A DNA stretch of 64,000 nucleotides from Marinobacter confluentis (lineage in GTDB: Bacteria; Pseudomonadota; Gammaproteobacteria; Pseudomonadales; Oleiphilaceae): assembly GCF_004785685.1 (NCBI RefSeq), contig NZ_SRPF01000004.1:302729-366728 (forward strand), read 5' to 3'. Under the pieces are notes generated by a model. That model was not told where the DNA came from, made no database searches, and worked only from the letters and a program-made list of their open reading frames with translations. The position numbers were made by a program, and so were the translations under genes. Of this stretch, positions 36,638 to 46,114 are shown in pieces (the first letter of the stretch is position 1; the number at the start of each line of letters is the position of its first letter).

Positions 36638-37825
36638 ATGGATCTGAATTACACACCAGAACAAGAGGCCTTCCGCGCCGAAGTTCAACAGTTTCTTGAT
36701 GAAAACCTGCCAGACGACATCCGCGAACGGGTACAGAAACGCCTGCGCCCCGACAAAGCCATGACCGAGCGCTGGCAGAAAATTCTGTTTGATAAGGGCT
36801 GGGGCGCTTCCACCTGGCCGGAAGAATTCGGTGGCACTGGCTGGGACCCGATTCAGCAGATCATCTTCGAGGAAGAATGCGCCCTCGCCGGTGCACCCCG
36901 CCAGTTGGACTTCGGGCTGCGCATGGTTGCGCCCGTGATCATGACGTTTGGCAACGACGAGCAGAAGCAGCGCTTCCTGCCGGGCATTCTCAGCGGTGAA
37001 GACTGGTGGTGCCAGGGTTACTCAGAACCCGGCGCCGGTTCCGATCTAGCTTCATTGCGCACCAGCGCCAAACTCGAAGGCGACCACTACATCGTCAACG
37101 GCCAGAAAACCTGGACCACCCTGGGCCAGCACGCCGACTGGATCTTCTGCCTCGTGCGCACCAGCAACGAAGGCAAGCCGCAGCAGGGCATCTCCTTCCT
37201 GCTGATCGACATGAACACCCCGGGCATTGATGTGAAGCCCATCATCATGCTGGATGGTGAACACGAGATTAACGAAGTCTACTTTGACAACGTCAAGGTC
37301 CCCGCCGAAAACCTGATCGGCGAAGAGAACCAGGGCTGGACCTACGCCAAGTTTCTGCTGGGCCATGAGCGCACCGGTCTGGCCAACGTCGGCCAGTGGA
37401 AAGCCACCATGAAGCGGCTAAAGGAAGTGGCGCGACAGGAACAGGATGGCCAGCGGCCGTTGATCGAGAACACCCGCTTCCGCGATCGCCTGGCACAGCT
37501 GGACGCAGAACTTCGCGCCCTGGAGTTGACCGTTCTTCGTGTGCTGACCGACAAGCGCGGCCCCGGGCCGCAGGCGTCGATCCTGAAAATCCGTGGCACC
37601 GAAATCGGCCAGCAGTTGTTTGAAATGCTGATGGAAGCCGGCGGCCAGGATGCCATTGCCCACATACCAGAGGCCCTGGAGCTGGACTACAAAGGCCCGC
37701 GGGCCGGATCGATGGAAGCCACCCCGGCGGCGGGCGATTACTTCAACATGCGCAAGCTGTCGATCTTTGGCGGATCCAACGAGATCCAGCGCAATATCAT
37801 CGCCCAACTCGTGCTTGGTCTTTAA
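36638..37825 (+). CDS. Acyl-CoA dehydrogenase (large-subunit type)
   Basis: 395-residue FAD enzyme. GYSEPGAGSDLASLRTSA is the acyl-CoA dehydrogenase signature, WTTLGQHADWIFCLVRT and the C-terminal SIFGGSNEIQRNIIAQLVLGL the FAD/dimer contacts. It resembles the large subunit of pimeloyl-CoA-type dehydrogenases, which pair with a smaller homologue; here such a gene follows at 37863. Starts at MDLNYTPEQEAFRAEVQ; AGAGGTGCTCC upstream of the ATG. Oxidises a branched, long or dicarboxylic acyl-CoA; exact substrate unknown. Confidence 0.9.
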   Translation: MDLNYTPEQEAFRAEVQQFLDENLPDDIRERVQKRLRPDKAMTERWQKILFDKGWGASTWPEEFGGTGWDPIQQIIFEEECALAGAPRQLDFGLRMVAPVIMTFGNDEQKQRFLPGILSGEDWWCQGYSEPGAGSDLASLRTSAKLEGDHYIVNGQKTWTTLGQHADWIFCLVRTSNEGKPQQGISFLLIDMNTPGIDVKPIIMLDGEHEINEVYFDNVKVPAENLIGEENQGWTYAKFLLGHERTGLANVGQWKATMKRLKEVARQEQDGQRPLIENTRFRDRLAQLDAELRALELTVLRVLTDKRGPGPQASILKIRGTEIGQQLFEMLMEAGGQDAIAHIPEALELDYKGPRAGSMEATPAAGDYFNMRKLSIFGGSNEIQRNIIAQLVLGL

Positions 37826-37862
37826 AGAGCCATCAGCTGACAGAATTTGGAGAGACATCCCG

Positions 37863-39011
37863 ATGAACTTTGACCTGACCGAAGAACAGCAGATGCTGAA
37901 CGATTCCCTCCGTCGCTTCGTGGCCAACGAATACAGCTTTGAAAAGCGCGGGGAAATCATTAAATCCGGAAAAGGCACAGATCCGGCCACCTGGTCCGCC
38001 TTTGCAGAGATGGGCCTGCTGGGCTTTACCTTCCCGGAAGACTATGACGGCCTGGGCGGCAATGCCGTCGACACCCTCGTAGTGATGGAAAACTTCGGCC
38101 GCGGCCTGGTGGTGGAACCCTACCTGGCCACCGTGGTGCTGGCCGGAGGGCTGGTGCGGGACCTGGGTAACGATGCCCAGAAAGCCGATGTGCTGCCTGC
38201 CATTACCATGGGCGAACGGCTGATGGCCTTTGCCCACAGCGAACCCGGTGCCCGCTATAACCTCGAGCACGTTCACACCACCGCCCGCAAAGACGGCGAC
38301 CACTTCCTGATCAGTGGCCACAAAACGGCTGTGCTTCATGGCGGCCAGGCCAACCAGCTGATCGTCTCTGCCCGCACCAGCGGCACCGCTACCGACAAAC
38401 AGGGGCTGTCCCTGTTCATCGTGGACGCGGATTCCAAGGGAGTGAAGGTCGACGACTTTGCCACCCACGATGGCCATCGCATTGCCGACATCAGCTTCTC
38501 CAATGTCACCGTCAGTGCCGACAACCTGCTGGGTGAGATTGATAACGCCTTCCCCCACATCGAAAAGGCGATTGATCTGGGCATTGCCGCAGTCTGTGCC
38601 GAAGCGGTGGGCGCCATGGAAGCCATGAACGCGGCAACGCTGGAATATATCAAGACCCGCAAGCAGTTCGGTGTGCCCATCGGCAAATTCCAGGTGCTTC
38701 AGCACCGGATGGCGGATATGTTTATCCAGACCGAACAATCGAAAACCATGGCCATTCTGGCTGCGACCGAAGCCGACTCCGATGACCGTGCCAGCCGCCG
38801 GGAAGCCATCTCCATGGCGAAGACCCTGGTCGGCCAGGGCGCCCGTTATGTGGCCCAGGAAGGGGTTCAGTTGCACGGTGGTATGGGTGTGACCGAAGAA
38901 ATGTTTGCCGCGCACCTGTTCAAGCGCCTGACGCTGATCAACCTGCTGTTCGGCGATGCCGACCACCACCTGGCACAAGTCAGCGACGGCCTGCTGGCCG
39001 CCAGCGCCTGA
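37863..39011 (+). CDS. Acyl-CoA dehydrogenase (small-subunit type)
   Basis: 382 residues from ATG 37863 (GGAGAGACATCCCG upstream). Starts MNFDLTEEQQMLNDSLRRFV. FAHSEPGARYNLEHV replaces the usual signature of the large subunit, while RKQFGVPIGKFQVLQHRMADM and QLHGGMGVTEE are preserved. Such paired dehydrogenases form heteromers in which one subunit carries the catalytic base. It lies 37 bases after the partner gene and 18 bases before the SDR, so the three form an operon for a specialised acyl-CoA pathway. Confidence 0.9.
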   Translation: MNFDLTEEQQMLNDSLRRFVANEYSFEKRGEIIKSGKGTDPATWSAFAEMGLLGFTFPEDYDGLGGNAVDTLVVMENFGRGLVVEPYLATVVLAGGLVRDLGNDAQKADVLPAITMGERLMAFAHSEPGARYNLEHVHTTARKDGDHFLISGHKTAVLHGGQANQLIVSARTSGTATDKQGLSLFIVDADSKGVKVDDFATHDGHRIADISFSNVTVSADNLLGEIDNAFPHIEKAIDLGIAAVCAEAVGAMEAMNAATLEYIKTRKQFGVPIGKFQVLQHRMADMFIQTEQSKTMAILAATEADSDDRASRREAISMAKTLVGQGARYVAQEGVQLHGGMGVTEEMFAAHLFKRLTLINLLFGDADHHLAQVSDGLLAASA

Positions 39012-39029
39012 GCCTAGAAGGAAACCGCT

Positions 39030-39803
39030 ATGAGCGTTAAACAGTTACTCGACCTGACCGGCAAAGTCGCCTTCATCACCGGCGGCTCCCGCGGCCTGGG
39101 CCTGCAGATGGCCGAGGCCCTGGGCGAGCTGGGTGCCAGCATTGCCATCAGCGCCCGCAAACAGCATGAACTGGATGCGGCCAAAGAACACCTGGAAGGG
39201 CTGGGCGTGACAGTCGTCACCGTTGCCGCCGACCTGGGCAAGCTGGAAGGTATTCCGGACGTGGTGGATCAGGTGGTCAGCCAGCTTGGCGACATCGACA
39301 TACTGGTCAACAACGCCGGCGCCACCTGGGGTGCGCCAGCCGAGGACTATCCGCCGGAAGGCTGGATGAAGGTGATGAACCTGAACGTCAACGCCAGCTT
39401 CTTCCTGACCCAGACCGTCGGCAAGCGCTGCATGATCCCGCGCAAGACCGGCAAGGTGATCAACATTGCCTCCATCGCGGGCCTGTCCGGCAACCCGGAA
39501 GGCATGAACACCATTGCCTACAACACCAGCAAAGGCGCCATGGTGAACTTCACCCGCGCACTGGCGTCCGAGTGGGGGCGTTACAACATCAACGTCAACG
39601 CCCTCTGCCCCGGCTTCTTCCCATCGAAGATGTCCCAGGGACTGCTGGATGCCCAGGGTGAGACCATGCTGCAGCGTATTCCTTTGAACCGGTTTGGTGG
39701 TGAAGAGGACCTGAAAGGTGCCGCCGTGCTGATGGCCTCGGAAGCTGGCCGTCACATTACCGGGCAGTGCCTGGCAGTAGACGGCGGAACGCTGGTGAGT
39801 TGA
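39030..39803 (+). CDS. Short-chain dehydrogenase/reductase
   Basis: 257-residue classical SDR. TGGSRGLG is the cofactor-binding motif, NNAG the structural motif, catalytic Ser in NIASIAGLSG, and Tyr/Lys in AYNTSKGA. ITGQCLAVDGGTLVS ends the fold. Position after two acyl-CoA dehydrogenases suggests a 3-hydroxyacyl-CoA dehydrogenase or alcohol oxidation step in the same pathway; similarity to gluconate 5-dehydrogenase types is also seen. GAAGGAAACCGCT upstream. Confidence 0.9.
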   Translation: MSVKQLLDLTGKVAFITGGSRGLGLQMAEALGELGASIAISARKQHELDAAKEHLEGLGVTVVTVAADLGKLEGIPDVVDQVVSQLGDIDILVNNAGATWGAPAEDYPPEGWMKVMNLNVNASFFLTQTVGKRCMIPRKTGKVINIASIAGLSGNPEGMNTIAYNTSKGAMVNFTRALASEWGRYNINVNALCPGFFPSKMSQGLLDAQGETMLQRIPLNRFGGEEDLKGAAVLMASEAGRHITGQCLAVDGGTLVS

Positions 39804-39857
39804 GCCGGATCATCTGGGCAGCCTGATGGTATCACTGAGCAAGGATGCGTTTGTTGC

Positions 39858-40802
39858 TCATAACCCTCTTCCGTTGCCCTGCTCTTTCAGACAAATGGCC
39901 AGAGCCCCTTTGTCTGAGATGTCCAGCTTCTCATACACCCTTGAAAGGTGTGTTCTTACCGTAGCTGGGGCAATACCTAATAATTTCGCCACTTCTTTGT
40001 GGCTTTTCCCCATGGCGTACGCCCAGGCAATTTCGGTTTCCCGTGGGCTGAGCGACAGGCAGGGCATCATTCCAGCCCGAACAAGCAGGCGGTTATAGAA
40101 ACGCTCCGCATTCAGGGCCAGACCGTTACCTCGATAATGCCCGGTTTCCCAGAGAGCTACGTTGACCGCTTCCGGAAGTACAGTGCCTGCCTTCTTACCC
40201 CACTCATTGACCAGCAGAGCTTTGAATTCCGGTAATGAGGCATGTAGAAGACCGTGTTGATCGATAAATGCTGCCGGGGTCTGGTTGGAGCGCAGGTGGT
40301 GCATGTCATTATGGCGAGCGGCAAGGAAAAAGTGCTGGGTCACCAGATTCTTGAACACGACTTCCTGTTCCGTGAATGCCTTTCTCTGGCTATCCCGTGC
40401 CAGAATAACAAATATATGCAGCCCGGTATGACGGTCGACTTCCATGGTGGCAATCATCTGCCGGGCCTCATAAAGCCCCCAATGGTCACTGTAAGCGCGG
40501 CTTTCGCGAAAGTCAGGGACCTCCTCGGCCGACCAGGTTTTGCCTGTGTTGCCAATTACCAAATTGGCAAAAGGATCTTCGTGCTTAACGGTTTCCCAGG
40601 TTTCGAACAGGTTATCCGTCTGATTCAGAATCGTCGAAGTATGTAATTCACGGCTCCTTCCATCACCAGCGCCCCAGACCGCAAAGTCGAAGTCAATATA
40701 TTGCCGAACTTCCTTCAACGCCCAACTGTGAAAATCGCTGGGTGACAGATGCATGCTGGCGTCATGCACAGTAAGTATGAACTCACTCATTTTTAAATTC
40801 AT
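39858..40802 (-). CDS. LuxR-type helix-turn-helix regulator
   Basis: About 314 residues from ATG 40802; a TTG at 40853 would add 17 residues. The C-terminus is a LuxR/GerE domain: SLSPRETEIAWAYAMGKSHKEVAKLLGIAPATVRTHLSRVYEKL. The N-terminal part (about 230 residues) has no receiver signature; it may be a PAS/GAF-like sensor (FDFAVWGAGDGRSRELH). Divergent from the ELWxxDGT lipoprotein, with inverted repeats between the genes, so it probably regulates that gene. Confidence 0.83.
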   Translation of the reverse strand: MNLKMSEFILTVHDASMHLSPSDFHSWALKEVRQYIDFDFAVWGAGDGRSRELHTSTILNQTDNLFETWETVKHEDPFANLVIGNTGKTWSAEEVPDFRESRAYSDHWGLYEARQMIATMEVDRHTGLHIFVILARDSQRKAFTEQEVVFKNLVTQHFFLAARHNDMHHLRSNQTPAAFIDQHGLLHASLPEFKALLVNEWGKKAGTVLPEAVNVALWETGHYRGNGLALNAERFYNRLLVRAGMMPCLSLSPRETEIAWAYAMGKSHKEVAKLLGIAPATVRTHLSRVYEKLDISDKGALAICLKEQGNGRGL

Positions 40803-40927
40803 GGGTCGGGTCCGTTCTTCCCATTCGATTAATGGCAGCTCATCAGAACCCAAAGATTTTCTGAGCGTGTTTTTTCGCTGGGCCAGGCCTGCTTTCCAAT
40901 AGAACTGTAGTGCATTTGACGGATAAC

Positions 40928-41022
40928 AGAACGTTTCTGGAGAAAGTTAACATGCACGTTCTACAGAATTTGTGACTTCAAACCCGAAGGCAATCGCTCA
41001 AAACCGCTGGCTCCTTTGAGCG
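40928..41022. promoter_or_regulatory. Inverted repeats in the LuxR / lipoprotein spacer
   Basis: AGAACGT (40928-40934) and ACGTTCT (40956-40962) form an inverted repeat with a 21-base gap, a possible regulator site. CGCTCAAA (40995-41002) pairs with TTTGAGCG (41015-41022), an 8-bp leader hairpin ending 6 bases before the AGAGGA ribosome site of the lipoprotein gene. Confidence 0.45.
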
Positions 41023-41039
41023 GGACTCAAGAGGAAAAC

Positions 41040-42542
41040 ATGATGATGTCAGGCCTGGTGCCCATTCGAATGTCCAATACCATAGCACTACTCGCTCTTG
41101 CCGTAATGCTCGCTGCGTGCGGCGACAGTGATGGTGGCGATCCCCGTGAACCGGACACCGGAGGAAATGCCAACACCGGTACAAACGAAGGGGGTGGTGA
41201 AGACAGCGGAGTCGGCGACACCGGCGGCGAAGCGGATAGGATGAGTGTATTGCTGTTCAGTGCCTACGATCCTCAAAGCGGTCCTGAAAGCCTGTGGGGT
41301 TCAGACGGTACAGCCGAGGGAACACGGCGTTTGGCCGATGCCCGAAGCCCCGACAACTTCTACCGTATTGGCGATACCGTGTTTTTCACGGCTTCGTCCG
41401 ACGAAACCGGCCCCGAACTCTGGAAGACTGATGGCACCGAAGAGGGGACCGAGCTGGTCAAGGATATTAACCCGGGCGGTTTTGGTTCAGCCCCCTCTGA
41501 CCTTCAAGGTGTGGGTGACACCCTCTATTTTCGTGCAAGGGTTGCGGGCTTAACGGGACTATGGCGCAGCGATGGCACGGAAGCGGGCACCGAGCAAATA
41601 ACCGGAGACTTCAACGCTCCGGCTTTTCTCACGGTTCTTGACGGTTTGCTTTATTTCAGTGCATCGACGGGGAACACTGTTGGTCGACAGCTTTGGCGAA
41701 GCGATGGCACTGCCCAGGGCAGCGACATCGTCAAGGACTTTGAGCTCGCCAGTAATGGCAATGTTGAACTTCTGACAGCCCTCGATGGCACACTCTATTT
41801 CCGCGCGGACGATGGCACATCTGGTTCGGAGTTGTGGCGCAGCGACGGTACCGAGAGCGGCACTTACATGGTCAGGGATATTAATCCGGAAGCACTTGAG
41901 GGGTTTAACCCGGACAAACCGGAGAATGCAACACAGGGTTCCAGCCCAAGCAATCTGACGGCTTTTGGTGGCGTCCTCTATTTCACTGCAAGCAATGGTA
42001 CCCAGGCTTATGAACTGTGGCGCAGTGACGGAACCGAAGGCGGCACCTACATGGTGAAGGATATTGATCCTGGAGCCGATAGCAGTTCTCCCAGAGGGCT
42101 GACCGCCTTCGACGGCGCGCTCTATTTTGTTGCGAACAAAGAGACTGATAACCCTGGCCTGTGGCGCAGTGACGGCACCGAGAGTGGGACAGAACTGGTC
42201 ACGGATACCAGTCCATCCCCGCGAGGTACCGACTACATGACCGCATTCGATGACGCCATTTACTACAAAGCCAATGACGGCACAAATGGCTTTGAGCTGT
42301 GGCGCAGTGATGGTAGCGAAGGTGGCACGCTCATGGTCAAGGACATTAACCCGGCCGTTGGTGCAAACTCGTCGCCGGAAAATCTGACGGTTTTCGACGG
42401 TGCGCTGTATTTCAGTGCAGACGACGGTGTCTACGGCCGTGAGCTCTGGCGCAGCGATGGCACCGAGGAGGGTACGGAGCTGGTCAAAGACATTTGTGAC
42501 GCGTGCGACGCCAGCCCCAGGTCCTTTTTCGCTTTTCAATAA
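41040..42542 (+). CDS. Lipoprotein with nine ELWxxDGT repeats
   Basis: 500 residues from ATG 41040 (AGAGGA 7 bases upstream). Lipoprotein signal with lipobox LAAC (Cys27), then a Gly/Asp/Glu-rich linker (about residues 28-65). Nine repeats of 45-60 residues follow, each with (E/G/Q/S)LWxxDGTxxGT, usually preceded by ALYFxAxDG and followed by MVKDINP. This repeat makes beta-propeller-like surface proteins, common in marine bacteria; roles in adhesion or binding are proposed for relatives but unproven. Exported and lipid-anchored. Divergent from a LuxR regulator. Confidence 0.88.
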   Translation: MMMSGLVPIRMSNTIALLALAVMLAACGDSDGGDPREPDTGGNANTGTNEGGGEDSGVGDTGGEADRMSVLLFSAYDPQSGPESLWGSDGTAEGTRRLADARSPDNFYRIGDTVFFTASSDETGPELWKTDGTEEGTELVKDINPGGFGSAPSDLQGVGDTLYFRARVAGLTGLWRSDGTEAGTEQITGDFNAPAFLTVLDGLLYFSASTGNTVGRQLWRSDGTAQGSDIVKDFELASNGNVELLTALDGTLYFRADDGTSGSELWRSDGTESGTYMVRDINPEALEGFNPDKPENATQGSSPSNLTAFGGVLYFTASNGTQAYELWRSDGTEGGTYMVKDIDPGADSSSPRGLTAFDGALYFVANKETDNPGLWRSDGTESGTELVTDTSPSPRGTDYMTAFDDAIYYKANDGTNGFELWRSDGSEGGTLMVKDINPAVGANSSPENLTVFDGALYFSADDGVYGRELWRSDGTEEGTELVKDICDACDASPRSFFAFQ

Positions 42543-42664
42543 ACCGCCGGGTCTACTTCCGAAACTGCCGGGTGAACCCCGGCTTCCCTCACTTCCACGA
42601 TCCTCCAACCCTGCTTGGGCACCTTGCCGAAGATTTAAAAACCCAGGTCCGAAACCTCCGCCGG

Positions 42665-42868
42665 ATGGCAGCGTCGTTCGAACGGGCAAGCCATGATACC
42701 ATTATGTTCGTATACGAACATTTCCTGGCAAACCCGACGTCCGCATATGTGGCTGTCCGGGAGCTATTGGGTCCATCAAAACAGCTTCGCTCGACATTGG
42801 CACACCAGTCGAACTCAGCTGCCAGGGAAATGGCAGAGGACATTGTCGAGAGGATTCTGGTGACTTGA
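42665..42868 (+). CDS. Doubtful small ORF (67 aa)
   Basis: In the 567-base gap after the lipoprotein gene. The frame reads MAASFERASHDTIMFVYEHF and ends REMAEDIVERILVT; it is also open further upstream into the lipoprotein gene. No ribosome site and no family recognised; it contains an 18-bp palindrome. Could be a remnant of a longer gene. Confidence 0.28.
   Translation: MAASFERASHDTIMFVYEHFLANPTSAYVAVRELLGPSKQLRSTLAHQSNSAAREMAEDIVERILVT
42704..42721. promoter_or_regulatory. 18-bp perfect palindrome
   Basis: ATGTTCGTA-TACGAACAT is a perfect 18-bp palindrome, about 390 bases before pntA. It looks like a dimeric repressor site. It does not match LexA spacing. Confidence 0.45.
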
Positions 42869-42901
42869 TTGGCACATGCCACAACCCATGAAATTCCCCA
42901 G

Positions 42902-43240
42902 ATGACGAACCGGTATATCCTTTTGCGTGCGATGGACTACATTGATAAACCTGACCAACGCGGTACCATTCGCGAGGAAACTGAGCGGTTTATCAACCGA
43001 CAATTCCGCGGCGCCATGCTGGATAAGCTGTCGGAATCCGATGTTAAGGCTTTGATAGCCAACTATAAAAACTCACCCGAAAAGGGTAGTTCCGGAGGAT
43101 TCAGAGACCATGAAATTAGGCATTCCAAAGGAAATTTTCGAGGGAGAAAGGCGTGTTGCCGCCACTCCCTCATCGGTCAAGAAGCTGACCGACCTCGGAT
43201 ACGAGGTGCTGATAGAAACCGGCGCAGGCGACCGTGCTGA
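42902..43240 (+). CDS. Doubtful ORF overlapping pntA
   Basis: Frame starting [20 protein letters not shown], ending in low-complexity Arg/Cys-rich sequence after it enters pntA (131-base overlap). The first 60 residues look protein-like ([31 protein letters not shown]). It may be a truncated gene whose native 3' end was lost when it came to abut pntA. No family recognised. Confidence 0.3.
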   Translation: MTNRYILLRAMDYIDKPDQRGTIREETERFINRQFRGAMLDKLSESDVKALIANYKNSPEKGSSGGFRDHEIRHSKGNFRGRKACCRHSLIGQEADRPRIRGADRNRRRRPC

Positions 43241-44699
43241 CTATTCAGACGAGACCTATAAGGCCGCCGGCGCGACAATCATCGAGGACACCAAAGCCCT
43301 CTGGAAGGATGCAAACGTCATCCTGAAAGTGAGGGCACCGATGAAAAACGCCAGCCTCAAGAAACACGAAGCTGACCTGATGACCGAAGGCAGTTACCTG
43401 GTGAGCTATATCTGGCCTGCCCAGAACCCGGAACTGCTGGACCATCTGGCGAAGAACAAGATTACCTCTTTCGCCATCGACAGCCTGCCCCGCATCAGCC
43501 GCGCACAGAAAATGGACGCGCTCAGCGCCATGGCGAACATCGCCGGTTATCGCGCGGTGATTGAATCCGCCAACCACTTCGGGCGTTTCTTTACCGGGCA
43601 GGTCACCGCCGCAGGTAAGGTACCACCCGCCAAAGTGATGGTAATCGGTGCCGGCGTTGCAGGCCTGGCCGCCATTGGCGCCGCCAACAGCATGGGCGCC
43701 ATAGTGCGAGCTTTCGACACCCGGCTGGAAGTGCGGGAACAGGTTGAAAGCATGGGCGCCGAATTCCTCCAGCTGGACTTTGACGACGAAGACGGCAGCG
43801 GCACCGGCGGCTACGCCAAGCAGATGAGCGACGAATTCATCAAGGCGGAAATGGCCCTGTTCGCGGAACAGGCCAAAGACGTGGACATTATCATCACCAC
43901 TGCGCTGATTCCCGGCAAGCCCGCCCCCAAGCTGATTACCGAGGACATGGTGAAATCCATGAAGCCGGGCAGCGTGATTGTCGACCTGGCCTCCGAGCGC
44001 GGCGGCAACTGCGAAGCGACCGAGCCAGGCAAGGTTGCCACCAAACACGGCGTTACCGTGATTGGCTATACCGACCTGCCCAGCCGTATGTCGAAAGTCG
44101 CCAGTGATCTCTACGCTACCAACCTGGTCCACCTGATGACCGAGCTGACGCCTGAGAAAGACGGCAAGCCGGTGGTGAACATGGAAGACACGGTTATCCG
44201 TGGCATTACTGTCGTCAATGATAAAGACATCACCTGGCCACCGCCCCAGCCGGAGGCGCCAGCCCAGCCTCAACACAAGCCGGGTACAGAAGAGCCTTCT
44301 CCGGCCGAGGTCCATGCAAAGAAGGAAGCCGCTGAACAGGCTGCCAGGAAAAAGAGCCTGATCGGCAAGATGGCATTACTGGCCGTCACGGTGTTTGCGC
44401 TTTACGGCGTTGGTGCCCATGCCCCGGAGAGTTTCCTGAGCCACTTCACCGTGTTTGTGCTCTCCTGCTTCATTGGCTGGCAGGTTATCTGGAACGTGAC
44501 ACCATCACTGCATACGCCACTGATGAGTGTAACCAACGCCATCAGCGGCATTATCGTCATTGGCGCCATGCTTCATCTTGCCCAGGCGGAAAACGTCGCC
44601 GTCGGCATTATGGCGTTTGTGGCCGTGCTGATTGCCAGCATCAACATCGGCGGGGGCTTCTACGTCACCCATCGCATGCTCAAAATGTTCCGCAAGTAG
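43110..44699 (+). CDS. pntA: NAD(P) transhydrogenase subunit alpha
   Basis: 529 residues. Proton-pumping transhydrogenase alpha chain, which reduces NADP+ with NADH at the expense of the proton gradient. The N-terminal NAD-binding domain begins [20 protein letters not shown] and has [15 protein letters not shown] (dinucleotide fold) and [16 protein letters not shown]. An Ala/Pro/Lys-rich linker (about residues 375-425) joins it to four C-terminal membrane helices. Full-length fused form as in E. coli, not split PntAA/PntAB. GGAGG lies 12-16 bases before the ATG. Confidence 0.97.
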   Translation: MKLGIPKEIFEGERRVAATPSSVKKLTDLGYEVLIETGAGDRADYSDETYKAAGATIIEDTKALWKDANVILKVRAPMKNASLKKHEADLMTEGSYLVSYIWPAQNPELLDHLAKNKITSFAIDSLPRISRAQKMDALSAMANIAGYRAVIESANHFGRFFTGQVTAAGKVPPAKVMVIGAGVAGLAAIGAANSMGAIVRAFDTRLEVREQVESMGAEFLQLDFDDEDGSGTGGYAKQMSDEFIKAEMALFAEQAKDVDIIITTALIPGKPAPKLITEDMVKSMKPGSVIVDLASERGGNCEATEPGKVATKHGVTVIGYTDLPSRMSKVASDLYATNLVHLMTELTPEKDGKPVVNMEDTVIRGITVVNDKDITWPPPQPEAPAQPQHKPGTEEPSPAEVHAKKEAAEQAARKKSLIGKMALLAVTVFALYGVGAHAPESFLSHFTVFVLSCFIGWQVIWNVTPSLHTPLMSVTNAISGIIVIGAMLHLAQAENVAVGIMAFVAVLIASINIGGGFYVTHRMLKMFRK

Positions 44700-44711
44700 G
44701 AGACGCCCAAC

Positions 44712-46109
44712 ATGAGTACAGGAATGGTGAGCGTGGCCTACGTGGTCGCGAGTGTGTTGTTTATCCTCAGCCTGGGTGGCCTCAGCCACCAGGAATCTGC
44801 CCGCCGCGGTAACCTCTACGGTGTCGCCGGGATCATCATCGCCGTGGGTGCCACCCTGGCGAGCTTTGGCAGCGACGGCGGCATCATTGCCATCGCCATT
44901 GCCATACTGATTGGTGCCGGTATCGGCATCCCCATTGCCAATAAAGTGGAAATGACCCAGATGCCGCAGCTGGTGGCCCTGCTGCACAGCTTTGTGGGCC
45001 TGGCTGCGGTGTTGGTGGGCTTTTCCGGCTACATCGAACCGCTGGTTGCCACCACCGGCACCGAACACACCATTCACCTGGTGGAAGTCTATCTGGGCAT
45101 CTTTATCGGTGCCGTTACCTTCACCGGGTCACTGGTTGCCTGTGGCAAGCTGGACGGTCGCATCGACAGTAAAGCGCTGACCCTGCCCGGCCGTCACTGG
45201 ATGAACCTGGCGGCCATTATTGCCTGCGTGGTCCTGGGCAGCTGGTTCCTAGGCACAGACAGCATGGGTCTGGGAATTCTTTTCCTGGTCATCATGACAG
45301 TCATCGCCTGCGTCCTGGGTGTGCATCTGATCATGGCCATCGGCGGTGCCGATATGCCGGTGGTGGTGTCCATGCTCAACAGCTATTCCGGCTGGGCGGC
45401 GGCATCCATCGGCTTCATGCTGGGTAACGATCTGCTCATCGTGGTAGGTGCACTGGTAGGTAGTAGCGGTGCGATTCTGAGCTACATCATGTGCAAGGCC
45501 ATGAACCGCTCGTTCATCAGCGTGATTCTGGGCGGCTTCGGCCAGACCAGCAGCAGCTCCGCCGCCAGCGGTGAAGAGCAGTCCGTTTACGAAACCACGG
45601 TGGACGAAGTCTGCGAAGAACTTCGTAATGCCCGCTCGGTGATCATCGTACCCGGCTACGGCATGGCCGTTGCCCAGGCGCAGAACGGCGTCAGCGACAT
45701 GACCAAGTATCTGCGGGACAAGGGCGTTAACGTGCGGTTCGGCATCCATCCGGTGGCAGGACGCCTGCCCGGCCATATGAACGTATTGCTGGCCGAGGCC
45801 CATGTGCCCTACGACATCGTGCTGGAGATGGACGAAATCAACGAAGATTTCCCGGATACCGACGTGGTGCTGGTGATCGGCGCTAACGATACGGTCAACC
45901 CGGCCGCTGCTGAAGACCCCGCCAGCCCCATTGCCGGCATGCCGGTACTGGAAGTGTGGAAAGCTGGCCAGGTGGTGGTTCTGAAGCGTGGCATGGCATC
46001 CGGTTACGCCGGTGTGGAAAACCCGCTGTTCTTCAAGGACAACACCCGCATGTTGTTTGGCGATGCCAAGGAGAGCGTGGATAAACTGGTGTCAGGCCTC
46101 AGAGGCTGA
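44712..46109 (+). CDS. pntB: NAD(P) transhydrogenase subunit beta
   Basis: 465 residues. N-terminal two thirds are membrane helices forming the proton channel ([21 protein letters not shown] contains the conserved His); the C-terminal domain binds NADP(H), with [36 protein letters not shown] and [10 protein letters not shown] as the family blocks, and [15 protein letters not shown] near the end. It starts 12 bases after pntA. Together they supply NADPH for biosynthesis and redox defence. Confidence 0.97.
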   Translation: MSTGMVSVAYVVASVLFILSLGGLSHQESARRGNLYGVAGIIIAVGATLASFGSDGGIIAIAIAILIGAGIGIPIANKVEMTQMPQLVALLHSFVGLAAVLVGFSGYIEPLVATTGTEHTIHLVEVYLGIFIGAVTFTGSLVACGKLDGRIDSKALTLPGRHWMNLAAIIACVVLGSWFLGTDSMGLGILFLVIMTVIACVLGVHLIMAIGGADMPVVVSMLNSYSGWAAASIGFMLGNDLLIVVGALVGSSGAILSYIMCKAMNRSFISVILGGFGQTSSSSAASGEEQSVYETTVDEVCEELRNARSVIIVPGYGMAVAQAQNGVSDMTKYLRDKGVNVRFGIHPVAGRLPGHMNVLLAEAHVPYDIVLEMDEINEDFPDTDVVLVIGANDTVNPAAAEDPASPIAGMPVLEVWKAGQVVVLKRGMASGYAGVENPLFFKDNTRMLFGDAKESVDKLVSGLRG

Positions 46110-46114
46110 GCCGG

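Noticed and set aside
37833..38978. 381-residue minus-strand frame opposite the second acyl-CoA dehydrogenase
   Set aside because: Shadow of a conserved gene; composition rich in Gly, Val, Gln and His without domains.
40981..41022. Cyclic-di-GMP riboswitch in the lipoprotein leader
   Set aside because: One hairpin and a GGGAC string are reminiscent, but the second arm and conserved tetraloop receptor are absent.
41280..42540. Possible CRISPR-like or satellite array because of regular DNA repeats
   Set aside because: The periodicity reflects protein repeats (LWRSDGT) in an open frame; spacings vary and there are no unique spacers.
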